Origin: Verrucomicrobiota bacterium
GTDB taxonomy: Bacteria > Verrucomicrobiota > Verrucomicrobiia > Opitutales > UBA953
Direction: 5' to 3'
Length of the DNA: 15,731 bases
Assembly (NCBI GenBank): GCA_005798925.1
Contig: SYID01000033.1
Coordinates: forward strand, 1-15,731
Positions 7,760 to 14,689 of the stretch are shown here, in pieces. The position numbers and the translations under genes were made by a program. The notes under the pieces were generated by a model. It made no database searches. It worked only from the letters and a program-made list of their open reading frames with translations, and was not told where the DNA came from. Every line of letters begins with the position of its first letter. Positions within the stretch are counted from its first letter, which is position 1.

Positions 7760-7778
7760 AATGGGGTCTGACCCCATT
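7760..7778. repeat. REP-like perfect palindrome (GGGGTCTGACCCC core)
   Basis: AATGGGGTC (7760-7768) and GACCCCATT (7770-7778) pair perfectly around a single T. It lies 14 nt after the stop of sulfatase 3 and 49 nt before the next start. The core GGGGTC matches that of the 580-693 element. It may mark the 3' end of the transcript or be a relic of a repeat family; a T-rich but interrupted tract (TTTCCGTCTTT) follows. Confidence 0.65.
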
Positions 7779-7827
7779 TCCGTCTTTGCCCTCCTCCTAT
7801 TTTGCCCAGTAATTTGTTCTCCTCCCC

Positions 7828-9456
7828 ATGCGCCCCCTGCTCGCCCTGCTCTTCGTCACGCTGACGGCCCTCGCCGCCCCGCGGCGACCCAACGTCTTGC
7901 TGATCCTGGCCGACGACCTCGGCTACTCCGACCTCGGTTGCTATGGCGGCGAGATCGCGACCCCGCACCTCGACGGGCTCGCGAAGAACGGCGTCCGCTT
8001 CACGCAGTTCTATAACACCGCCCGCTGCTGGCCTTCGCGCTCCGCGCTGCTCACGGGCTACTATGCCCAGCAGATCCACCGCGACGCCCTCCCCGGCCTC
8101 GGCGGCGGCGGCCAAGGCGTCCGCCAGTCCTGGGCGCGCTTGCTCCCTGAATTCCTGAAGCCGGCCGGCTACCGCAGCTACCACAGCGGCAAGTGGCACA
8201 TCGACGGACCGGTCCTCGCCGGCGGCTTCGACCGCTCGCTGGACATGCGCAACCAAGGCAACTTCTTCAGCGCCAAGGGCAACTCGATCGACGACGTCCC
8301 GGTGAAGGTCCCGGCCGACGAGAAGGGTTACTACGCGACCATCGCGACGGCCGACCACGCCATCGACTGCCTCAAGGACCACGCCGCCAACCATGCGGAC
8401 AAGCCCTTCTTCCACTATGTACCGTTCATCGCCCCCCACTTCCCTCTCCACGCCCTGCCCGAGGACATCGCGAAGTATCGCGACAAGTATCTCGCCGGCT
8501 GGGAAGCCCTGCGCGCCGCCCGCCATGCCCGACAGAAGGAACTCGGCCTGACGAACACGGCCCTCTCCGCGGTCGAACCCGAAGTCGGTCCGCCCTACGC
8601 CTTCCCGGACGCGATCACCAAACTCGGCTCCGGCGAAGTGAACCGTCCGCTGCCGTGGGACTCGCTCACCACCGAACAGCGCCGCTTCCAGGCCACCAAG
8701 ATGGCCATCCACGCCGCGATGGTCGACCGCATGGACGCGGAGATTGGGCGCATCATCGCCCAGCTCAAGGCCATGGGAGCCTACGAGAACACCCTCATCC
8801 TCTTCGCCTCGGACAACGGCGCCAGCGCCGAGATCATGGTGCGCGACGGCGGCCACGACCCGCAGGCCGAGATGGGCAGCGCCGCGACCTACCTCTGCCT
8901 CGGGCCCGGCTTCTCCAACGCCGCCAACACCCCGCACCGCCGTCATAAGACCTGGGTGCACGAAGGCGGCATCAGCACGCCGCTCATCGCCCACTGGCCG
9001 GCCGGGCTCGCCGCCAAAGGCGAACTGCGCCGCACCCCGGCCCACGTCATCGACGTCGTCCCGACCGTGCTCGAACTCGCCGGCGTGACCAAGCCCACCG
9101 AGTGGCAAGGCAAGCCGATTCCCGCCGCACCCGGCAAGAGCCTCGTGGCCGCGCTCAAGTCCGACGTCACCGTCGAGCGCCCGAGCCTGTGGTGGCTGCA
9201 TGAGGAGAACAAGGCCATCCGCGTGGGCGACTTCAAGCTCGTCGCCGCGAAGGGCGACGCGTGGGCGCTTTATGACCTGAGCACCGATCGCGCCGAGCAA
9301 TCCGACCTTTCCGCCAAGATGCCCGAGAAGGCCAAGGAACTCGCCGACCTCTGGCAGAAGCAGACCGACGAATTCATCGCCCTCGCCAAGCTCACGCTCG
9401 CCGAACAACCCAAGGGCAAGGCCGGCAAGAACAACGCCAAGAAAAAAACGAAGTAA
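7828..9456 (+). CDS. Secreted sulfatase 4 (large arylsulfatase-type)
   Basis: A 542-aa sulfatase, the longest of the five. The signal peptide is MRPLLALLFVTLTALAAP. Active-site features: D29-D30 (ILADDLGYSDLGCYGGE), C67-W-P-S-R71 followed by SALLTG, K122 and H124 in GKWHID, H204 in APHFPLHA, D329-N330 in FASDNGASAE, and K374 in RRHKTWVHEGG. The GYSDLGCYGGE and HEGGISTPLIAHWP blocks match the arylsulfatase-A-like branch common in Planctomycetes and Verrucomicrobia. An insert around residues 215-285 between the His and the DN motif accounts for the extra length. The C-terminus is strongly basic (PKGKAGKNNAKKKTK). It stands alone, with 82 nt before and 158 nt after, so it may have its own promoter, though none is recognisable. 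The leader is C/T-rich (CTCCTCCCC before ATG). Confidence 0.95.
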   Translation: MRPLLALLFVTLTALAAPRRPNVLLILADDLGYSDLGCYGGEIATPHLDGLAKNGVRFTQFYNTARCWPSRSALLTGYYAQQIHRDALPGLGGGGQGVRQSWARLLPEFLKPAGYRSYHSGKWHIDGPVLAGGFDRSLDMRNQGNFFSAKGNSIDDVPVKVPADEKGYYATIATADHAIDCLKDHAANHADKPFFHYVPFIAPHFPLHALPEDIAKYRDKYLAGWEALRAARHARQKELGLTNTALSAVEPEVGPPYAFPDAITKLGSGEVNRPLPWDSLTTEQRRFQATKMAIHAAMVDRMDAEIGRIIAQLKAMGAYENTLILFASDNGASAEIMVRDGGHDPQAEMGSAATYLCLGPGFSNAANTPHRRHKTWVHEGGISTPLIAHWPAGLAAKGELRRTPAHVIDVVPTVLELAGVTKPTEWQGKPIPAAPGKSLVAALKSDVTVERPSLWWLHEENKAIRVGDFKLVAAKGDAWALYDLSTDRAEQSDLSAKMPEKAKELADLWQKQTDEFIALAKLTLAEQPKGKAGKNNAKKKTK

Positions 9457-9614
9457 GGACGAATACAGGGTTGACCGGTTGATCCGTCGGCCAGAACGAC
9501 GGCTCAAATCAGACCATCACCTCTGCTCGAATCTCGCCTTTGCAGGATCACTCATCGCCCACCCTCCATCGTTCATCTGCCCTCCGTCATCTGTCATCTG
9601 CCTCTGTCCCCCTC
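9457..9614. other. Intergenic gap with small hairpin and TCATCTG repeats
   Basis: This 158-nt gap holds a 6-bp GC hairpin, CCGTCG (9484-9489) and CGACGG (9497-9502), with a 7-nt loop and no U-tract. Three TCATCTG heptamers (9573-9579, 9587-9593, 9594-9600), the last two in direct tandem, sit in a pyrimidine-rich leader that runs to the esterase start. No convincing promoter boxes were found. It probably separates two transcripts; the role of the heptamers is unknown. Confidence 0.5.
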
Positions 9615-10745
9615 ATGCGACCCCTCCTCGCCCTCCTGCTGCTGGCCCCGCTGGCGGCGCTCAACGCGGCCGACAAGCCGAAGGCCGCCCAACAGGCGCC
9701 CAAGAAACAAACGCGGCCTACGCCGCCGACGCGCGCGTTCGACGCCCCGGGCGCGCCGACCTTCGTGAAGCTCGGCGATAAGACCACGCTCGCCGACGGC
9801 AACTACCTCGTCGGTCCGACCTATGTCGCCGCTCCGGAGACCAAGGCCATCGAAGGCGTGCCGCAGGGCAAGATCCGGCAGTTCCAGATCGATTCAAAGA
9901 CCACGCAACGCTTCAACCCGGGCATCGCCCGCGAAGAGTTCGGCGTACCTGATCCGAACAATCCGCGCACCCTCATCGTCAAGACGCACACCATCGACTA
10001 CAAGCGCACGATCACCGTCTACGTCCCGGCCCAATACGTCCCGGGTACGGCCGCCCCTCTGCTCGTCACGCACGACGGCCCCGGCCTCGGCAAGCCGGAC
10101 CTGAACACGGCGCGCATCCTCGACAATCTGATCGCCCAGAAGCGCATCCCCGCGCTCATCATGGTGCAGATCGCCAACGGCGGCGGCGACGCCCAAGGCC
10201 ACGAGCGCGGCAAGGAATACGACACGATGTCGGGTCTTTACGCCGAATACATCCAGCATGAAGTGCTGCCGCTCGTGGAGAAGAACTACGGCGTGAAGTT
10301 CACCGATGACCCCGAAGGCCGCGCCACGATGGGCACGAGCTCAGGCGGCTCCGCCGCGCTCATCATGGCTTGGTATCACCCGGAATGGTTCCGCCGCGTG
10401 CTCACCCTCTCCGGCACGTTCGTGAACCAGCAGTGGCCCTTCGACCCCAAGACCCCCGGCGGCGCCTGGGATTTCCACGAGACCCTGATCCCGCAGAGCG
10501 AGCGTAAGCCCATCCGCCTCTATCTGGCCGTGGGCGACCGCGACAACTACAACCCCAACGTCATGCGGGACGGCATGCACGACTGGGTCGAGGCCAACCA
10601 CCGCATGGCCAAGGTCCTCAAGGCCAAGGGCTACCCCTACCAGTATTACTTCTGCCAGGATTCCGGGCATGGCGTCGGCAACGCCCGCCCGCAGCTCCTG
10701 CCCGCCGCCCTCGAATGGCTCTGGCAGGGCTACCAGCCACGCTGA
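9615..10745 (+). CDS. Secreted alpha/beta-hydrolase esterase (enterochelin esterase/CE1-like)
   Basis: A 376-aa exported esterase of the PF00756 type. The start at 9615 gives a signal peptide (MRPLLALLLLAPLAALNAAD); the in-frame TTG at 9540 would put a polar stretch before it. A K/P/A-rich linker (residues 20-40) precedes the catalytic domain. The nucleophile elbow is G240-T-S242-S-G244; the acid is probably D308 or D310 (AVGDRDN) and the base H352 in DSGHGVGN. Family members hydrolyse siderophore esters, or feruloyl and acetyl esters on xylan and other glycans. With sulfatases around it, a glycan deacylase is the likeliest role, but the acyl group is unknown. It sits 11 nt upstream of an SGNH hydrolase gene, so two esterases are likely made together. 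The leader before the ATG is C-rich with no Shine-Dalgarno. Confidence 0.9.
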   Translation: MRPLLALLLLAPLAALNAADKPKAAQQAPKKQTRPTPPTRAFDAPGAPTFVKLGDKTTLADGNYLVGPTYVAAPETKAIEGVPQGKIRQFQIDSKTTQRFNPGIAREEFGVPDPNNPRTLIVKTHTIDYKRTITVYVPAQYVPGTAAPLLVTHDGPGLGKPDLNTARILDNLIAQKRIPALIMVQIANGGGDAQGHERGKEYDTMSGLYAEYIQHEVLPLVEKNYGVKFTDDPEGRATMGTSSGGSAALIMAWYHPEWFRRVLTLSGTFVNQQWPFDPKTPGGAWDFHETLIPQSERKPIRLYLAVGDRDNYNPNVMRDGMHDWVEANHRMAKVLKAKGYPYQYYFCQDSGHGVGNARPQLLPAALEWLWQGYQPR

Positions 10746-10756
10746 GACCCGCTGCC

Positions 10757-11500
10757 ATGCGCGCGTTCCTCAGCCTGTGCCTCATCGCCGTCCTCGGTTT
10801 CGCCGCCGATCCGCCGGCCACGAAGAGCGCACCGCCAGTGGCCAAGGAATTCGCCCCGATCGTCGACGACCCTAAGCTGCCGCGCGTGCTCATCATCGGC
10901 GACTCGGTCTCGGTCGCCTACACGCTCGAAGTCCGTAAGAATCTCGCCGGCATCGCCAACGTCCACCGTATCGCCGCGAACGGCGGCTCCACCCGCACGG
11001 CGCTGGGAGAATACGGCCTGGTCCGCTGGCTGAAGCCGGGCGAGAAATGGGACGTGATCCACTTCAACGAAGGCTTGCATGACCTGTCTTACCGCTTCCC
11101 GGATGACCGCGATAAGAATGACCGAGGCGAATACGCCTCCCCCGCCAACGGCGGACGCCCCAATGTCTCCGTCGAACAATATGAGAAGAACTTGCGCCTC
11201 ATCGTCGCCCGCCTGAAGCAGACCGGCGCCAAACTCATCTTCGGGAGCACGACCCCGGTCCCGGAATCGGATACGGCCAAATACGTCAAGGACTCCGAAC
11301 TACCCTACAACGCCGTGGCCAAGAAGGTCATGACCGAGGAAGGCGTGACCTGGAACGACCTCTGGGCCGCCGTGAAACCCCGGCAGGACCAGCTGCAGGG
11401 CAAGCGCAACGTGCACTTCATGGCCACCGGTTCGGCCGTGCTGGCCAAGCAGGTCGCTGAAGCCATCGCCCGCGAGCTCCCCAAGCCGGCCTCTAAATAG
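10757..11500 (+). CDS. Secreted SGNH/GDSL hydrolase 1
   Basis: A 247-aa exported SGNH hydrolase. ATG 10757 is chosen because it begins the signal peptide (MRAFLSLCLIAVLGFAAD), 11 nt after the esterase stop. Block I is IIGDSVS with nucleophile S50, block II is ANGGSTRT, block III is FNEGLHDL (N104), and block V is NVHFMATG with H220. In block V the position normally Asp (DVHF, or DxxH in other branches) is Asn218. The arrangement FNEGLHDL matches a planctomycete/verrucomicrobial subgroup of acetylhydrolases. It probably removes acetyl groups from sugars alongside the preceding esterase, if the Asn change is tolerated. A hairpin lies 44 nt downstream, between it and the sigma factor gene. Confidence 0.88.
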   Translation: MRAFLSLCLIAVLGFAADPPATKSAPPVAKEFAPIVDDPKLPRVLIIGDSVSVAYTLEVRKNLAGIANVHRIAANGGSTRTALGEYGLVRWLKPGEKWDVIHFNEGLHDLSYRFPDDRDKNDRGEYASPANGGRPNVSVEQYEKNLRLIVARLKQTGAKLIFGSTTPVPESDTAKYVKDSELPYNAVAKKVMTEEGVTWNDLWAAVKPRQDQLQGKRNVHFMATGSAVLAKQVAEAIARELPKPASK

Positions 11501-11544
11501 GCTCCGACGGCGATTGCCCAGCCTCGAAGTTTCCTGATGCTAAC

Positions 11545-11567
11545 GAGACCGCTCTCCAGGCGGTCTC
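11545..11567 (+). terminator. Hairpin just upstream of the ECF sigma factor start
   Basis: GAGACCGC (11545-11552) and GCGGTCTC (11560-11567) form a perfect 8-bp stem with a 7-nt loop. It lies 44 nt after the SGNH stop and ends 6 nt before the ATG of the sigma factor, touching an alternative TTG at 11568. It may terminate the upstream transcript or hold the sigma factor start in structure. No U-tract follows. Confidence 0.5.
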
Positions 11568-11573
11568 TTGCGT

Positions 11574-12113
11574 ATGGGAGACTCCCCCGCCCCCTCCGAC
11601 CACACCCTGCAGGTGCAGCGACTCTTCGTCCAGCATCAGCAGGTGGTGCTCTATTACGTCCTGACGATCGAACCGAACCTCGGTGACGCCCAGGACATCG
11701 TGCAGGAGGCTTTCCTCACCGTGTCGCGCAAAGCGGACACCTACCAGCTCGGCACGAACTTCCCCGCCTGGGCCTGCGTGGTCGCCCGCTACCAAGCGCT
11801 CCAGTTCCAGCGCAGCCGCGCCCGCGCGGCGGCGCGCCTCGACGATGACGTGATGGAAATGCTCTACGGCGAAGACGGGCCGTCGCCGGCGATGCTCGGC
11901 CCACGCACCGATGCCCTCAAAGGTTGCCTCGGCAAACTTGCCCCGAAGTCGGCTGACCTCATTCGTCGCCGCTATCACTTGGGACAGATGCCGGAAGAGA
12001 TCGCCGCCGCCGTCGGCTGGACGCCCAACTCCGTGCGCGTCGCGCTCACCCGCGCCCGCCAGACCCTCCGCGCCTGCGTCGACCGCTCGCTCGGCACCTC
12101 CGAACTTTCATGA
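11574..12113 (+). CDS. ECF RNA polymerase sigma factor
   Basis: A 179-aa extracytoplasmic-function sigma factor, close to the Rhodopirellula/Verrucomicrobium-type sigma-70 family. Region 2 spans about residues 14-83, with the core-binding segment DAQDIVQEAFLTVSRK (39-54) and the -10-recognition part FPAWACVVARYQALQFQR. Region 4 spans about 115-170, with a helix-turn-helix in MPEEIAAAVGWTPNSVRVAL that reads the -35 element. The ATG at 11574 is preferred; TTG at 11568 would add two residues and overlap the hairpin. Its stop overlaps the next gene by 4 nt (ATGA at 12110-12113), so it is translationally coupled to the membrane regulator. It probably directs transcription of this module and perhaps the sulfatase genes to the left. 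The target promoters are unknown; no shared upstream motif was seen. Confidence 0.93.
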   Translation: MGDSPAPSDHTLQVQRLFVQHQQVVLYYVLTIEPNLGDAQDIVQEAFLTVSRKADTYQLGTNFPAWACVVARYQALQFQRSRARAAARLDDDVMEMLYGEDGPSPAMLGPRTDALKGCLGKLAPKSADLIRRRYHLGQMPEEIAAAVGWTPNSVRVALTRARQTLRACVDRSLGTSELS

Positions 12114-13057
12114 AGCCAGAACGCCTAGACACCCTCTTCGACGCCTGGTCGGAGTCGCGACTGACTCCCGCCGAAGCGACCGAACTCAGCGCTATCCTAC
12201 GCGCCGACCCCGAGGCCCGTACCCGCTTCCTCGAGGCCGCCGCCTTCCACGGCCAACTCCACGCGGCGCTCGACGGCCTCAATCTCGACCAAGCGACCGC
12301 GCCGGCCAAGACCTTGGACTTTCCGCAGCGTAGCCGCGCCCTAGGGTTCGTCGCCATGCTCCTCGGCGTCGCCCTGACAGTGGCCTCCTTTGGCTGGGCC
12401 CTCGCCTCACGCTCGGATCGCGCCGAAAGCCGCACCTTGGACATCCACGACGGCGGTTTCGAGGGTGTCTCGGGGAAGATCGCCGAGGGATTCCCGTCCC
12501 GTGCTTTCGTTTGGGGAGGCGATCCGAGCGAAGTCGTCAGAGCGGGCGAACATCCCACGGCGCTGCGTTTCCTGGAAGCCGCCGGGGAATCGACCATCCC
12601 GAACAGCCCTCGCCAGTCGTGCGACGTCTTCCAGATCGTCGACCTCCGCTCCGTGCGCGCTCAGCTGCTCACCGCTGGCGAAGCCTTCGTCGAACTTTCC
12701 GTCAGCCTCCGCGACGACCGGCCGGCCGGCTCCGAAGCCGTACGCTTCATCTCCAAAGTCTATGTCTTCGAAGGCTCTCCCGCGGACATCATCGGGCATT
12801 GGCCGCCCGTCGCTGACCAGACCCTCGGCAGCGGTGCCCAATTCCGCGTCAGCCGCGGTGGCGCCGACGGCGCCTGGCGCCCGTTGACCACCCGTTGCGT
12901 GGTGCCGTCGACCGCCGGCTTCCTGGTCGTGCAGCTCGGCGTCGGCAACGCCGGCGCCCCCGGCAGCACCTCGCCTGAGCTGGGCCGGCAATTCGCCGAC
13001 GACGTCCGCCTGACCCTTCGCACCCGCCCCGGCAAAGCCGAACTGGCCACCCGCTGA
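12110..13057 (+). CDS. FecR-like transmembrane anti-sigma regulator with outer jelly-roll-like domain
   Basis: A 315-aa protein with three parts. Residues 1-70 are a short cytoplasmic helical region (LFDAWSESRLTPAEATELSA and LRADPEARTRFLEAAAFHG) typical of FecR-type anti-sigma domains in these phyla; it has no HxxxCxxC zinc motif. Residues 78-99 form a single membrane helix (LGFVAMLLGVALTVASFGWAL). Residues 105-315 lie outside the membrane and begin with DGGFE (114-118), an opening seen in many beta-jelly-roll/carbohydrate-binding domains; the rest is beta-rich with no catalytic motif. The outer domain is assigned by appearance only. The gene overlaps the sigma factor by 4 nt and the next sulfatase by 1 nt. 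It probably holds the sigma factor until an outside ligand, perhaps a glycan, is bound. Regulator role: fairly sure; sensor ligand: inference. Confidence 0.8.
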   Translation: MKPERLDTLFDAWSESRLTPAEATELSAILRADPEARTRFLEAAAFHGQLHAALDGLNLDQATAPAKTLDFPQRSRALGFVAMLLGVALTVASFGWALASRSDRAESRTLDIHDGGFEGVSGKIAEGFPSRAFVWGGDPSEVVRAGEHPTALRFLEAAGESTIPNSPRQSCDVFQIVDLRSVRAQLLTAGEAFVELSVSLRDDRPAGSEAVRFISKVYVFEGSPADIIGHWPPVADQTLGSGAQFRVSRGGADGAWRPLTTRCVVPSTAGFLVVQLGVGNAGAPGSTSPELGRQFADDVRLTLRTRPGKAELATR

Positions 13058-14400
13058 TGAGAATACTCGCCCTAATCCTGGCTCTTGCTGTCACCGCCGC
13101 CGAACCCTTTGGCGGGCCGAACATCCTCTTCATCGTCGCGGACGATCTGGCCACGCGACTCGGCTGCTATGGCGACAAGGCGGCGATCACGCCGAACCTC
13201 GACCGGCTGGCCCAGGAAGGCGTCGTCTTCGAGCACGCCTACGCGCAAGGCGTCGTCTGCACCCCCAGCCGCACCTGCTTCATGCTCGGCTTGAACAACC
13301 GGCACGCCAACCCGAACCATTTCATAAAGTATCCGGCCACGATGACGATGGGTCGCTGGTTCCGCGAGCATGGCTACCAGACCTGCGCCATCGGCAAGCT
13401 CGACCACGACGACGCGCAGGACCGTTACGTGGACCCCAAGGCTTGGGACGTCCGGGTGAAGCGCGAGGATATGCCGCCCAAGACGAAGCCCGCCCAGCTC
13501 AAGACGTTCGACGAGGACCTCGGCCAGAAGCGGGCACGCATTGGTTTCTATGGCACGAACGAATCCGTCGACGCCATCGCCGACGCGACCCGCGCGGAAC
13601 GGCTGCTGAAATTCTTCAAAGAAGAACGCGACCCGAAGAAGCCCTTCCTCGCCTGCATCGGCTTCCACGCCCCGCACGTGGCCTGGGAGGCGACCCGCGC
13701 CGCCCGCGAGGCGCATGACCCCCGGAAATTCATCCTCGAACCGACGCCGACCGATGCGACCCCGTTGCCCAAGGGGTCCCTGCTCCATGATCCGGGCATG
13801 GAACTCAGCGAAGGCCGCCAGCGCGAAGGCATGCATGCTTACTACGCGGCGGTCACGACGCTCGACGGCATCATCGGCGAGCTCCTGACCCGGCTGAAGG
13901 CCGACGGTCATCTCGATAACACCTTGATCGTCTTCACGAGCGACCATGGCTACCACCTCGGCTGGCGCGGACAGTGGTGCAAGCATAGCCTCGACGAACA
14001 GGTCACCCGCGTCCCGCTCATCGTGAAGATGCCCGGCGGGGCGCCGGCCCGCGCGCAGGGCATCGTCGAACTCATCGACCTATTCCCCTCTTTCACCGAC
14101 TTCACCGGACTCCCCGCCTCTCCGGGCTTGGACGGCAGAAGCTTCCTGCCCTTGGTGCGTGACGCGAAGACCCCGGGCAAGACCGCCGCCTTCTGCCGCG
14201 GCGCCAACGGCCGCACCGTCCGCACCTTGCGCTATCGCCTGACCGAGCGGACCGACGGTTCGGTGGAACTCTATGACCACGCCAGCGATCCTCTCGAATA
14301 CCACAGCCTCGCCGCCCTCCCCGAACACGCCGCCACGGTCAAACGCCTCCGCGGCCTCTTGCTCGCCGAAATGGGCCCACCCCCTGCCTTGAAGAAATGA
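13057..14400 (+). CDS. Secreted sulfatase 5 (iduronate-2-sulfatase-like)
   Basis: A 447-aa sulfatase whose ATG overlaps the regulator's stop by one base (TGATG), so it is translated with the regulator. The signal peptide is short (MRILALILALAVTAAE). Motifs: D29-D30 in IVADDLATRLGCYGD, C68-T-P-S-R72, K114 and H117 in GKLDH (equivalent to GKVFH of iduronate-2-sulfatases), H204 and H207 in GFHAPHVAW, D296-H297 in TSDHGYHLGWRGQW and K309 in CKHS. The GKxxH spacing, the DH rather than DN pair, and SDHGYHLG with a later RVPLIV block place it in the iduronate-2-sulfatase-like branch. The region after the formylglycine site (FMLGLNNRHANPNHFIKYP) is unusual. It is complete, about 100 residues shorter than human iduronate-2-sulfatase. 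A 95-aa membrane protein gene overlaps its stop by 4 nt. The substrate could be a sulfated uronic acid or deoxy sugar; not decidable. Confidence 0.94.
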   Translation: MRILALILALAVTAAEPFGGPNILFIVADDLATRLGCYGDKAAITPNLDRLAQEGVVFEHAYAQGVVCTPSRTCFMLGLNNRHANPNHFIKYPATMTMGRWFREHGYQTCAIGKLDHDDAQDRYVDPKAWDVRVKREDMPPKTKPAQLKTFDEDLGQKRARIGFYGTNESVDAIADATRAERLLKFFKEERDPKKPFLACIGFHAPHVAWEATRAAREAHDPRKFILEPTPTDATPLPKGSLLHDPGMELSEGRQREGMHAYYAAVTTLDGIIGELLTRLKADGHLDNTLIVFTSDHGYHLGWRGQWCKHSLDEQVTRVPLIVKMPGGAPARAQGIVELIDLFPSFTDFTGLPASPGLDGRSFLPLVRDAKTPGKTAAFCRGANGRTVRTLRYRLTERTDGSVELYDHASDPLEYHSLAALPEHAATVKRLRGLLLAEMGPPPALKK

Positions 14401-14684
14401 ACGTTCCAATCGCCGAAAATCCGTTCGCCGCGTTCCTCAAGCGGACCATCTGGTACTACTCGCTGCTCGCCCTTTCCTTCGCGATCACCGCGAATATTTC
14501 TCAGGTCTGGCTGCTCGAACAGGAACCTACCCTAGTTGGATCACTGCCCTTCTCTTTAGGACAATGCCTCTTCATCCGTGAGTTACAGCGGCAGCGGGGG
14601 CAATATCGCCGGCCACGTCTGACCATCGCCGCCTGCCTGATGACCGGAGGCATAATCTTACTTTTCATCCAAAATCTGACCTGA
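14397..14684 (+). CDS. Small two-helix membrane protein, unknown function
   Basis: A 95-aa protein whose ATG overlaps the sulfatase stop by 4 nt (ATGA at 14397-14400), and which is followed by the next gene after 5 nt, so it is very likely translated. Two hydrophobic helices are clear: about residues 19-40 (WYYSLLALSFAITANISQVW) and 77-93 (IAACLMTGGIILLFIQN), joined by a segment with FSLGQCLFIRELQRQRGQYRRP. The connecting loop is basic, so both ends are probably outside and the loop is in the cytoplasm. It is visibly more A/T-rich than its neighbours and uses codons rare nearby (TTA, CTA, AGT-free Leu/Gly choices such as GTT GGA). I do not recognise the family. A faint likeness to lipid-A-disaccharide synthase N-terminal domains (GQxLFxxR) is not enough for a call. 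Confidence 0.75.
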   Translation: MNVPIAENPFAAFLKRTIWYYSLLALSFAITANISQVWLLEQEPTLVGSLPFSLGQCLFIRELQRQRGQYRRPRLTIAACLMTGGIILLFIQNLT

Positions 14685-14689
14685 AGCCC

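Noticed and set aside
7624..9507. 627-aa open frame on the minus strand over sulfatase 4
   Set aside because: Shadow of a GC-rich gene: low-complexity Val/Gly/Ala/Glu composition, no motifs, while the + strand encodes a full sulfatase.
9573..9600. CRISPR-like array
   Set aside because: The repeats are only 7 nt, have no regular spacers and no cas genes nearby.
14397..14684. Lipid-A-disaccharide synthase N-terminal-like domain
   Set aside because: Only a short GQxLFxxR-like stretch agrees; helix layout and remaining motifs do not match well enough.
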